Below are positions 41,784 through 52,521 of a DNA stretch of 64,000 nt, in pieces. The position numbers were made by a program, and so were the translations under genes. A model generated the notes under the pieces. It saw nothing but the letters and a program-made list of their open reading frames with translations. It did not search any database and was not told where the DNA came from. This stretch comes from Rhodocollybia butyracea (lineage: Eukaryota; Basidiomycota; Agaricomycetes; Agaricales; Omphalotaceae): positions 1 through 64,000 of the forward strand of contig JADNRY010000076.1 of the NCBI GenBank assembly GCA_015501585.1, written 5' to 3'. Every line of letters begins with the position of its first letter. The first letter of the stretch is position 1.

Positions 41784-44700
41784 CACCCTATGTGGTTCCC
41801 ATATTGCAATGTAAGATGGATGTGGCCACATCCTGCATTGCAATTTAAGATGGTTCTGTCCGCTGTGGCAAATGTGCCTGCATTGCAATGTGGTATATGT
41901 CACAGCCTGGCCTTTGAAAAATTACTGAATTAGGGAATTTTTCGCTGTGTGTAACATGAAGCTTGCATCTGCATGTCACATCACAACTGTTTTAGCCAAA
42001 TTTAGAACTATAACAGTTGGCCATATTAAGCTATGGCTAAAGCGGCGGCGCGGGTACACATTTGATGGGGTCATGTGACTCGCCGATTGCAGGTTTAGAT
42101 AGCTTCGTTAAAATAGGCAATTTACGAGCCTAATTGGGATGTTTCTGTATGGGTAGCTAGCCCAAAAAAGGCTATGGATAGTGTATTAATATTTTAGCAC
42201 TGTACCTCGATGGATGGGGCACCGTAATGGGTTGGATTGAATGAAAAGATTTAGATTACCTTCGGTCAAAGCTGTACATCACTGCCTAATTGGGAATGCC
42301 AGCAAAGCGGCCTAAAAGCCTGCTTGTACAGCAGATATCCTTGCTAATGGGGATGTACATAGTGTCTTTAGATATATCAGAGGTCCCTGAAGCGAAATCA
42401 CAGCCAGAGCGGCGGTCAAAGCTGTTTTATTACCATATTTAGAATGCCAGCAAAGCGGCCTAAAAGCTTGTTTATGCATGGGTATTCTACCTAATAGCAG
42501 TCTACACAGTGTTTATAGATGCACAGTAGGTACCTAGAGCGAAATTAAAGCTGGTATGTGGTGTAATAGTGGCCCTGCTTCGAGGTTTGGGACTGTGGCT
42601 GTCTTTAAAAAAATCGAAGTAAAGGTAGGGATGTTTGATATACTAGTGGTACAGGCATGATTTCTACATAGTATATATATACCTGAAGCAAAATTAGAGC
42701 ATTCTGTGGAGAGAATAAGCTGTAATTGCCAGCTCTAGGCCGGAGGAGGTCAAAGCTGTATGTCCAAATAGGGAAATATATCATTACATACAGGTGGTGT
42801 TGAGTCAAAGTTGGGCTCAGTAATGGCATGGCCTCTCAAGGTCTGAGGTTTGGAATACATATCTGAGTAGTGTAGTATACTAGCTACGCCCTCCAGGTGT
42901 TATATTTCCCAATATGTGGGCAGGAGGATGTACATGGAGTGATCAATGGTGAGTAACCATCAAAATTCGCATTTTTGAGGAATTAAATACTAATAATGAG
43001 TGCCTAAGCGCAGGTAGCACCTCAAAGCTTGGTAGGTAGACTGTACTACATGGTATACACTCGATCCGTGTCCAGGAACCAGAGGCGATGGTATGTACTG
43101 ATCTTTATAGATTTTGCCTGAAAACTCGATTTTTTGAGGAATTAGCATAGAATATTGGGGCCTTGAGAGTAGCCAAGGGGCTAAAACGTCGTATATAGAC
43201 TGTACTACATAATACTAGACGTCGCCATATGCAAAAACGATTTATAGAGCACCTGAAGCGATGGTATTCCCTGATCTGTATGGATTCTGCCAAAAAATGC
43301 GATTCTCAGGAAATAAAACAGGCATAGAGTGTGCTACAAGTCTCAGATCAAACCAAAAACTTGGGAAACATGTCTTCGAATCCAATTCAACGATTACCAG
43401 GTGTTATATCTACATCTGGGTACCTCCATGGAACGATACTGTGGTAAGTGCACTCTAGGATATCTCTACTTGGCTCAAAGTTCAGATCGTGACATTGAGA
43501 TGTATATACTGAAACCTTTTAATCTGGCGGGCGTATATATGACTCGAATACATGATTCTCAAAGTTTGAGCATAGTCTGAGGTCCATAGCATACTCTATT
43601 CATGTTTTATGTCCTGAAAATCGCATTTTTTGGCAGAATCCATACAGATCAGGGAATACCATCGCTTCAGGTGCTCTATAAATCGTTTTTGCATATGGCG
43701 ACGTCTAGTATTATGTAGTACAGTCTATATACGACGTTTTAGCCCCTTGGCTACTCTCAAGGCCCTAATATTCTATGCTAATTCCTCAAAAAATCGAGTT
43801 TTCAGGCAAAATCTATAAAGATCAGTACATACCATCGCCTCTGGTTCTTGGACACGGATCGAGTGTATACCATGTAGTACAGTCTACCTACCAAGCTTTG
43901 AGGTGCTACCTGCGCTTAGGCACTCATTATTAGTATTTAATTCCTCAAAAATGCGAATTTTGATGGTTACTCACCATTGATCACTCCATGTACATCCTCC
44001 TGCCCACATATTGGGAAATATAACACCTGGAGGGCGTAGCTAGTATACTACACTACTCAGATATGTATTCCAAACCTCAGACCTTGAGAGGCCATGCCAT
44101 TACTGAGCCCAACTTTGACTCAACACCACCTGTATGTAATGATATATTTCCCTATTTGGACATACAGCTTTGACCTCCTCCGGCCTAGAGCTGGCAATTA
44201 CAGCTTATTCTCTCCACAGAATGCTCTAATTTTGCTTCAGGTATATATATACTATGTAGAAATCATGCCTGTACCACTAGTATATCAAACATCCCTACCT
44301 TTACTTCGATTTTTTTAAAGACAGCCACAGTCCAAACCTCGAAGCAGGGCCACTATTACACCACATACCAGCTTTAATTTCGCTCTAGGTACCTACTGTG
44401 CATCTATAAACACTGTGTAGACTGCTATTAGGTAGAATACCCATGCATAAACAAGCTTTTAGGCCGCTTTGCTGGCATTCTAAATATGGTAATAAAACAG
44501 CTTTGACCGCCGCTCTGGCTGTGATTTCGCTTCAGGGACCTCTGATATATCTAAAGACACTATGTACATCCCCATTAGCAAGGATATCTGCTGTACAAGC
44601 AGGCTTTTAGGCCGCTTTGCTGGCATTCCCAATTAGGCAGTGATGTACAGCTTTGACCGAAGGTAATCTAAATCTTTTCATTCAATCCAACCCATTACGG

Positions 44701-45138
44701 TGCCCCATCCATCGAGGTACAGTGCTAAAATATTAATACACTATCCATAGCCTTTTTTGGGCTAGCTACCCATACAGAAACATCCCAATTAGGCTCGTAA
44801 ATTGCCTATTTTAACGAAGCTATCTAAACCTGCAATCGGCGAGTCACATGACCCCATCAAATGTGTACCCGCGCCGCCGCTTTAGCCATAGCTTAATATG
44901 GCCAACTGTTATAGTTCTAAATTTGGCTAAAACAGTTGTGATGTGACATGCAGATGCAAGCTTCATGTTACACACAGCGAAAAATTCCCTAATTCAGTAA
45001 TTTTTCAAAGGCCAGGCTGTGACATATACCACATTGCAATGCAGGCACATTTGCCACAGCGGACAGAACCATCTTAAATTGCAATGCAGGATGTGGCCAC
45101 ATCCATCTTACATTGCATTATGGGCTCCACATCGCCTC
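41784..45138. mobile_element. 3.36-kb palindromic element, TSD GTCAATA
   Basis: The ends are CACCCTATGTGG and (inverse) GAGGCGATGTGG, and GTCAATA flanks both sides (41777-41783, 45139-45145). The arms are near identical for about 1.5 kb each, meeting at a ~150 bp spacer near 43460 where identity falls. It encodes nothing recognisable. Removing it with one GTCAATA restores the Gypsy frame (TLLRVID-PEVLAHY). The superfamily is unknown; 7-bp duplications are reported for Galileo-type fold-back elements. Confidence 0.9.
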
Positions 45139-45214
45139 GTCAATAACCCGGAGAAGAGTCAGTTCCCTACCTGAATCTTGACAAGCCCTATGGAAGGCGG
45201 CGGCACCGACTAAT
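45139..45214 (-). pseudogene. Chromovirus segment upstream of RT
   Basis: It encodes VGAAAFHRACQDSGRELTLL and continues into RVID-PEVLAHYA across the palindrome. It is conserved between protease and RT in chromoviruses. At 45214 it stops at fused tRNA-unit fragments. Confidence 0.8.
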
Positions 45215-45381
45215 TGTTGGGATTAATAATCAATCCTGACACCCTACAATGGTAAGATGTATGTGTTATGTGTAAATGCCCTTGTCTATATAATCAACCC
45301 AGGGGGTTGGATCTGTTGGCATTAGCAATTGGACCCTGGTTACATCATTCTAGTACTAAGACTTACCGCTTCAGTACAACA
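45215..45381 (+). mobile_element. Fused fragments of type B and type C units
   Basis: A type B start (TGTTGGGATTAATAATC, 45215 to about 45313) is joined to a type C start (TGTTGGCATTAGCAATTGG, 45314-45381). Neither carries its tRNA. The protease region of the Gypsy element is missing exactly here, so recombination between two units probably deleted it. Confidence 0.8.
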
Positions 45382-47106
45382 TGATAGTCGCAGATTCCTC
45401 AGTTGAAGTGGCCTGGGCACGAGAATCCCCTGACCTCTTCTTGTTGCAATTCTCCGCTTTATGCTTTCCACCACAAATCATGCACAGGCCTCCCTTCTTT
45501 CGGCATTCCACTTTGGAAGGCTTGAGTTGACCATCAGCGCCGAGAAGGTTGGCGTAAGGCTTCGGTGCAGAGCTGACCAAAGATCCAGATTTGTTGTTGT
45601 TCCAAGGCTTTTTCGGTTGCTGTCCGGAGCCTTGGGAGGAATTGTTATTGTTTGGCTTGTTCAAGCCAGAAGCCTGTGAAGAGTTATTTTGAGAGGAAGA
45701 GTTCAAAGAACCCTTTTTCATTGGAGAGGAAGTTTTACCACCGGAGCCATCTCCGGTAGTCCTTGTGACCTCTCTTTTATGTTCTTCTTTGCGCTGCCAG
45801 TGCCGATTGTTGATTTCAAGCACTTTTGCGCGATATGCGGAAAGCAAAGCCGGCGTCGGACCATGAACCATTTTGTCCTTGATCCTAGTGGCCAAGCCAC
45901 GCTGATAAGCCCATTTAAGAGCAATGTCGTCCCAACCTGTCATTGCCGCCAAGGTATTGAATTGGGTGTTATACTTCCAAACCTGTTCATTCTCCTTCAT
46001 CCGAATATTACCGAGCTTATCCTTGGCTTCACCCTGGGCATCAAAAAGACCGAAATGATCTTGAAGTTCCTTCACGAGTGCCGAGAAGGAATTCATCCAT
46101 GCCAGGGGGTTTTATCAGGTTTGGATCCAGGATGTCTGGTACAAACCATTCCCGAGCAGATCCGCTAAGGAAGGAAAGAGCATACATGACCTTGTTCTGG
46201 TCAGTGAAGTATGAAGGGTGGTCAATAAAGACTAAGGAAAGGGAAATGAGAAACTCCTTGAGTTTCCGAGGTTCGGAGCCATCAAAAACGTCGGGCTCCT
46301 TGACTTTGGCTTTAGCTTCCAATGGTTCGTTAGACTTGCCACCAAGGAGGGTCAAAGCATTTGCAATGGAATCAATAGATCCTCTGAATTTGTCCATCAG
46401 TTCCAATACTGCGCTGGCATCAGGCTGGCTGCAAGTATCAAGAAATCTACCACCGCGGCGGGGACCACTGGGGGGACCACCACCACCACCATTACCTGGG
46501 GGAGGAGGCGGAGGATGACCACCACCACCACCGTTATTGGGGTCATGCAGAAATCCAGGGGGTCCAGGAGGATCAGGGGGAGCATCCCCATCACCACCAT
46601 CAGGGTTTGTTAGGAGGGTCATGGGGAGGATTGTCGGGAGGATTATCGACTGGATTCTCACCTTCATCTCCAAATTCTCCTTCTCCTGTGTCCTCTGGTT
46701 GTTCAACAATTGGAGGCTGATCATCACCTGTAGTGGTATGAGATCAGTTTGAGAAGAGAGCTCCTTGGAGCTGTTTGGCAAAGGAAGGGGAAGGTGCTGA
46801 AGCGATCCTTCCGCGACGAGGAGTAAGGACTAGTGCAGTACCACTAGCACTGGGAATCTCCTTAATGTCATATTGGTTGACATTGATGTTACCTAGAACT
46901 GCCTCAGTAGAGACAGAAGTGTTCGGAACAGCTGTTGCAGGACCGAATCCACCCGAGCCACATCGGTGAGGGTTACCGGCCACAGAGATTGAATTGTTGT
47001 AAGGCACAAATGACTGAGCATTGGCCACAAAGGGATTAGGAGTCTCGGTCGGCTGGATCCGAGTCTCAGAGACTGTCTGGATTCTAGGAGGTTTTCTTGG
47101 AGGCAT
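45382..47106 (-). pseudogene. Chromovirus gag
   Basis: It starts MPPRKPPRIQTVSETRIQ (47106). A TGA at 46744-46746 interrupts it, and frame changes occur near 46610 and 46090. A Pro/Gly-rich stretch precedes the Retrotrans_gag fold (EPDVFDGSEPRKLKEFL, ALSFLSGSAREWF, then FGLFDAQGEAKDKLGNIRM). The zinc knuckle is CMICGGKHKAENC, spaced CX2CX3HX4C rather than the usual CX2CX4HX4C. The C-terminus runs into the fused tRNA-unit fragments. Confidence 0.85.
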
Positions 47107-47172
47107 TTGTTTAAAAAAAAACAGTTTTGTCAGATACAGCGTTAACTAGTACAAGTTTAAATATACTGTTAA

Positions 47173-47806
47173 GATCATGCAAAACCGAAGGGATCCGATC
47201 GGTATCCAAAAGGTATGTATTGACAAAGTAGGTCTTGGACCGATATCGGAGATCGAAGATGAAGTGGGACATGCAGTATAGCTATTAGCTAGACCCTTGT
47301 CACGCCGAATAGTCCTGAGATGAAGTTCAAGAGACAAAGATAGATTCGGCCGATGTAACGGCTGATGAGTAAGATGGAAGAAGGATAGACTAGGGCAGAA
47401 CTTAGTTGGACGGAAGGTCTGGTTTATCCAAGTTGATATTTAAACTGGGGACTACTGTACAAGGTTGTACTACTTATATACTAGGAGTCCGGGGCTTCCA
47501 GATTGGTAGAAGACAATAGTCGGAAGTGTATACAGAAGACCAAAGTAAGTAATACAATCATAAGACAATAATACTCAATAGTTCGGGAAGGGAATATAAT
47601 TGAAAGATAATAAGAACCAATTAGAAAGTAATCCGAAAGGTCCAATGGCGGTACATCATTGGACAAAGGTAAGAGATAAGATAGGAAGATAACGAAAAGA
47701 GATAAGATGACGGAAATAGATGGAATGGAATCGGAATGGTGCCGGGGTGATAGTAGAGGTGATCCGGTGATGATCTGAGAGATGCTGATGCGGCATGATT
47801 GTAACA
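47173..47806 (-). repeat. Putative Gypsy 5' LTR and leader
   Basis: On the minus strand a TGTTACAATCATGCCGC start at 47806 and a TCTTAACA end near 47173 would make a ~634-bp LTR just before gag. No matching 3' LTR was found, so this rests only on position and TG..CA ends. Confidence 0.35.
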
Positions 47807-47929
47807 TCCTCGCAGAATCTTGTACCACAAATAACTGTTCCTTCCATCAGATGTTTCATGGCTCCGCACAGGTACGTGTCCGCATGTCCTATCCTCAAAG
47901 TTGTCTGGTAGGTCTTGAGCAAGACCAGC

Positions 47930-48610
47930 TCAATCCCCTAAGGTAATAATATTTCCCAGCGATAGTTACTTTGCTAGCTTTGAGTAGATACCAATAATCC
48001 CAGAGTTATGTGCGCTAGCACAATGCTCAGAGCTCCTGGACTGTCAGAGCTTCAGCTTGGCAATGCCCTATCCACCGTAAGATTGTCGGGTTTATTGCAG
48101 TAGGACTTTCCTAGTCAATAGTCAGCCGATAATCAAATATCAAATTCACCTAGCTTAATCATCTAGCAGCTGTGCTGCATCACAGCCCAACTAGTCATCA
48201 TAACATGTTAAGATCTTCCGTCTGGTCTGTAAGGCAATCATAGATCATATCCTCTGGCATCTGTCTTTCCACTAGCGCAGTACAAGGATTGCATTCCCCT
48301 TCTGATGCCTTCCCTGGGTAATGCCGCTGCCAGTACTCATCCCACTTTGAGACATCCGAGGATGCAGATTTGTGTATGCATTGGGGTGGGTTTCTAAAAA
48401 ACTAGACTGACAATCTAGTGTTGATGTCTCTGGGCACCTCAAGTATCCTCACTAGTTTAGTATCAGACTACGCTTGTGGGCATATCATCAGTATTATTGC
48501 TGAGATACTAAGTGTTAGCTACAGTTATCACATTTGGGCTCCATATAACCCTCTTATTGTATGTATAGCACATATACATTGTCAAAATATATGGCTATAA
48601 GCCTAAGCAC
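47930..48610. repeat. Interspersed repeat related to 57930-58368
   Basis: Phrases such as CTAGACTGACAATCTAG, GTCTCTGGGCA and ACTACGCTTGTGGG occur in the same order as at about 58140-58220. Identity is roughly 70% overall. It is non-coding and could be an LTR or a large non-autonomous element. Confidence 0.5.
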
Positions 48611-49086
48611 AAAATCTGCATATTATCTCCCCCAAACTAAAGATCTGACCATCCCCGGTCAGTAGTCTAGCTTAAGATTGACATGGCTAACAATCCCTTT
48701 TAGTTTTGCAAGTTTGTACCATGTTAACATCTAGACTTGGCCTGGACTAAGGTTCTCTAACAGTTTCATAAGGGCTGTCCGCTGCAAATACAAATCACGC
48801 ACCACTGAAGATCACACTTAGGCTATTGCCGATATTGTTACAGAATGAGCGCTTATAGTCTGAATTAGGTCCTATAGTGCTCATTCCATCAATAAACTTG
48901 TTAAAATTGTACCTACAGAGCTTCTCTAGCTCTGTAAGCCTTATAATGTGTGTTAATGTATTAAGCGCCTGAGTTATTACATTGTAAGTATTGTAAGGCG
49001 CTCGGCATGGCGGTTGCTCAGTAAGCACATATAAATTGAGTAAGTTGAACTTTTCTAAGTCCAACTTCTCCCTTCCTACACCCATC
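48611..49086. promoter_or_regulatory. Spacer with TATA box before the 49-52 kb gene
   Basis: ACATATAAATTG at about 49027 lies 60 bp before the ATG at 49087, followed by a C/T-rich stretch (CCAACTTCTCCCTTCCTAC). This is a typical fungal core-promoter layout. Similar TATA-pyrimidine-start arrangements occur before 55908 and 61452. Confidence 0.45.
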
Positions 49087-51843
49087 ATGTCCTCTGCCCA
49101 TCAACACCCCTCCAAATATTCTCATGAAGTGATCATAAAATTCTCAAAGATTGTTAATCAGGAGAGCTCCACCCACATCCTTGGCAACTTCCAGTTGTCA
49201 AAACCATCCTTCTTCACTTTGATTGAGCCCCTAGTGCATACTCTGGCGCCAGTCTTCATTACTACAATAGACTCCTTTTTCTTCCTGTCTGTACCAGAAG
49301 GGGATCACCTTCAGTGACAAGCCACCAGACTCTTGTTTTCCAGCATGCTTGCTCTGGGCTGCCTTTTCAACTTTACAACATGGGTTTGCACTGTTGTTGA
49401 CGTCAATGGACAATCCCAATGGTTCCTTTGACTTTTTAGCACACATTGGACTACTGGACAGGCTATCCAAAAAGCTAGAGGCCAATCTGGTATGCCTCAT
49501 TTTTTTTTCTCCCTATGTTCTTTGTTGGTCACATTGGCTTTATAACTTTTTATCATAGACTTTTCTGGCCCCATATTACATTGGTTTTTGTGGGTGCGGC
49601 CTCATTGTGGAGTACTTATTCAGTTGCATCCAGCATGTCCACCAGCAACTTGTAGCTTTGGTGAGCAGGAAAGGTGGTAAACCCGCAGCTTGGTACCTTG
49701 ATGGAGACATAGTAGACACTGCCAAGATATCAATATTTCTCTGCTGTAAAAGGCTAGGAAATATATTACATTTTTCAGTTCATTTTGCAGCAATTTTGTC
49801 CCCTGTAAAATACAACCTTTTTCGGCGCTTATTATGCTAGAAAAATTATATATTTTACCAAATCTATTTTTCTTGAAATATTTGTAATTTTTCCATAATT
49901 TTTACCTTTGTAAAAACTTTGTTATGACCTTTGTAATATATTGGCTTTTTCAAAAGATTTTACTTAGCAAAAATATGCTGCAAAAAGAAACAGGCAATGA
50001 ATGGGTCAAAGAAATCCTTTGTCTGGGCCGTGAAATAAATCCTTTTTCACAAGAAAAATACAATGAAAAATACAATATTTTGCCACTGTAATAAAACCAC
50101 TTTTTCAGTGGCAAAAAATGTAGAAAAATAACAAATATTTCCAGAAAAATAGCTAGTGTAAAATGATCTATTTTCCCACACATTTTTCTTCTGAAACAAA
50201 TGATATTTTGCAGGGGAGAAAAACACTGAAAAATCAATGGAAAAATGTTATATATTTCCTTGCCTTTTACTGAGGCAAAATATTGATATCTTGGCAGTGA
50301 GACCAGATACTGGTAAGTCCTACCTCCTTGCCCCTTGTTAACATGAGGACTCAAATCGTGGAGGTGGATCACCCCAATCTCCGGTTTCTGTCACAAGTGC
50401 TTCAGGGAGTCACCGTTCTTCAGTGGCTCAAACACTGGAAGGTGTCTTTCCTCCGCCATTAAAGATGACTGCCAGATGTACTGGCAGTTGTCCTCTCTGC
50501 CATCATGATAAGATGCCTACCCATGAGGCTTTGATGATTACACAGAGCAATATTCCCAAGCATGAATTGCTCAACAGCCTCTTCTGCAAGCTCATGGAAT
50601 TTAGTCCTGATGAACTCACAGCTCCTCTCGACTTAGAAAAGTACCGAAAAGTCCAGAACAAGTGAGCAGAACCTGGATTTCCAGGCGCTCCCCTCCATTC
50701 AAGAGATCTTCCCCTTCAGGCCCTCCAAGGTATGATTATTCACTTTGCTAGTGTTGTAACATTTATTCACTGCTTTGCCTTGATAGATGTATAAGCATCC
50801 CTTCAAGGTCAATCCCTCTTGGGGCCTCACACCGGAGCTTTGCTGTTTGGACAAAATTCCCCTGATCAACACCGGCAGTGGCAGCTATGCAGCTAGCAAT
50901 CTTATCCATGCAAATCGGCCTAGCAATATAGTAAGTGATCCTTCTGTTCCTTTTATGCATTATTTTAACTTGTTTGGCTAGGGAAATGAGCCCGAAGGCC
51001 AGGAAATGGCTTGTCCTTCCTGCAAGTCTTGCAAACCCAAAGATAGCCCGGACTGTGACTTTGCTCGTGATGAAAACAGTAAATGTTGCTATGGTTTTAG
51101 GTGCAATGTCTGCAAGAAGGTACATCTGTTTTGCCCTGATAACCTCGAGCTCGGCAAGTACGTGACATACATAAATGACATGTACAACAGTTCAGTTGGC
51201 ACTCCCAACAGTAAGTGTTCTTATCCCTCTTTTCTAGCATAGTATTTTTAACATTTTCTTGTCTGATCTAGGCCTTCAACACATCATTCGGGCTATGGTG
51301 GGCCTTTGCTCCACATTTGATCAGGCTGCTGCCATTGTTGAGCAGCAGAAGAAGCTGTTGACTTTGATCGTGACTTCCCTTGACCAGGAAATTCAGCAGT
51401 TCTGTGAGATCGGCAAGGCTCCCCTTGTCTTTATGGAGACTGTTGTGCCTACTCTTCCAGACAAATTTATTGGCTTGAATGAGTGGGCCTTCTTTGCTTC
51501 ACTGATGAACTGGGATTCGGCATTGTCCTTCAACACCAAGGAGAAATACCAGCACTTCCTCAACAGCATCATCTGCATCAATAGTGTCCCAAAGTCTCCT
51601 GTTTGCGCCAAGCCTACCAGGTCCAAGACATCATCATCCAAGGTGCCTGCTCCTGCTCCGAGCAATAATTCCTCTGTGGCCTCCTTGTTCAACAATGTTC
51701 CCCTGTCTACTACCATGCCTGTACCCATTCCTTCCTCAACTGGAGTGGACAAGGAGATGGTGGATCAGCTGGAAGTGGAGGGAGAGGGTCAAGCTTTGGA
51801 GACGGTTGAAGCAACTAAGGTTGCTGATACCACCGTTCCTTAG
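49087..51843 (+). pseudogene. Multi-exon gene of unknown function with MITE insertion
   Basis: The start is MSSAHQHPSKYSHEVIIKFS. After a frame break near 49305 the frame continues ITFSDKPPDSCFPACLLW to KKLEANL, then a 69-bp intron (49490-49558) joins TFLAPYYIGFCGCGLIVEYL. A palindromic MITE interrupts GDIVD. Later exons are separated by introns at 50730-50786, 50931-50981 and 51211-51271. They include a Cys cluster (CPSCKSCKPKDSPDC, CNVCKK) that may bind zinc. The last exon (51272-51843) ends in a Ser/Pro- and acid-rich tail. I do not recognise the family. At least one frameshift and the MITE argue for a pseudogene. Confidence 0.5.
49717..50299. mobile_element. Palindromic MITE with CACTG ends, TSD AGA
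   Basis: The 583-bp element has CACTGCCAAGATATC at the left end and its inverse at the right, with AGA at 49714-49716 and 50300-50302. The centre contains GCTGCAAAAAGAAACAGGCA, also found in the element at 2693-3368, so the two are one family. It splits an exon after GDIVD. Confidence 0.75.
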
Positions 51844-52514
51844 CTTTGAGGTCTCGCTGGATGCCGCCAGTCTGTTTAGCCAGACATTTCTTTTTGTTTT
51901 TGTTATCATAACACCCTTCGCATAGGGTTGTTTTTCTTTGTCTCCCCCTTGCTGGGGGCAGTAACGTACTGCCTCACCTTTGTGGAGAGGTAAATTTTGT
52001 ATTATTCTTAGGTAGATAATTCCCTTAGAATAATTGTAACATATATTATTATGAGCCTTGATTTCACACCTTTGGGCATTGTTTTATTTATTCCGAGTCC
52101 AAATTTGTGATATTAGCTTGTTCTTTGAGTTAAAGTCACTTTTCTAGCCCCCAAACACAAATTGTTTAAACATGTTAAGTAATAAACTAGATCAAGTTTT
52201 GTGATTGGAAATCAAAGTTTTGAGTCTTCTAGCCAAAGAGTTTGACCCTGTTAGGGGTCAGTTAGACCATCAATATGATCTTATCAATGCTGCAGTGCTA
52301 CTTGGTAGAGTGTATGAGGAATATTCTCTTTCCTAGCATGATTAAATGCTCGGAAGTTTTTGCCAGCCTGTCCCTGTTCTAAAGGATCTTCTTGGCCAAG
52401 TACTAACTGAGCATTTTTATGTGCTTTTCAAACATCTCTGCATTTTGTTTCTGCATGTTCAATATAATCTTGTATCCTTGACCCTCTTCTAGTGTGCTAG
52501 AAAATGCAAAATCT
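51844..52514. other. 3' flank of the 49-52 kb gene; no further gene
   Basis: A hairpin-forming CCCCCTTGCTGGGGG at about 51944 lies in the likely 3' UTR. I see no other gene or element end. Confidence 0.4.
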
Positions 52515-52521
52515 CTTTGCT

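Larger units (their letters stand above)
29930..47106 (-). mobile_element. Ty3/Gypsy chromovirus, heavily interrupted
   Basis: On the minus strand the order is gag (47106-45382), a RT-upstream piece (45214-45146), RT (41777-41343, 34306-34144, 33921 on), RNase H (to 33199), integrase (32160-31017) and chromodomain (30219-29930). Insertions account for the rest: a palindrome, a ~7 kb DNA transposon, two LTR-type units, a DIRS derivative and tRNA-bearing fragments. Several breaks rejoin coding sequence once the insert is removed. Protease is missing. Confidence 0.88.

Noticed and set aside
42605..42829. Identical 74-residue frames in both arms of the first palindrome (also 44094-44318)
   Set aside because: They are the same DNA in inverted arms, lack motifs, and are not preserved in the second palindrome.
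46397..46600. Val/Pro-rich frame opposite the Gypsy gag Pro/Gly stretch
   Set aside because: It is a shadow of the low-complexity gag coding sequence.
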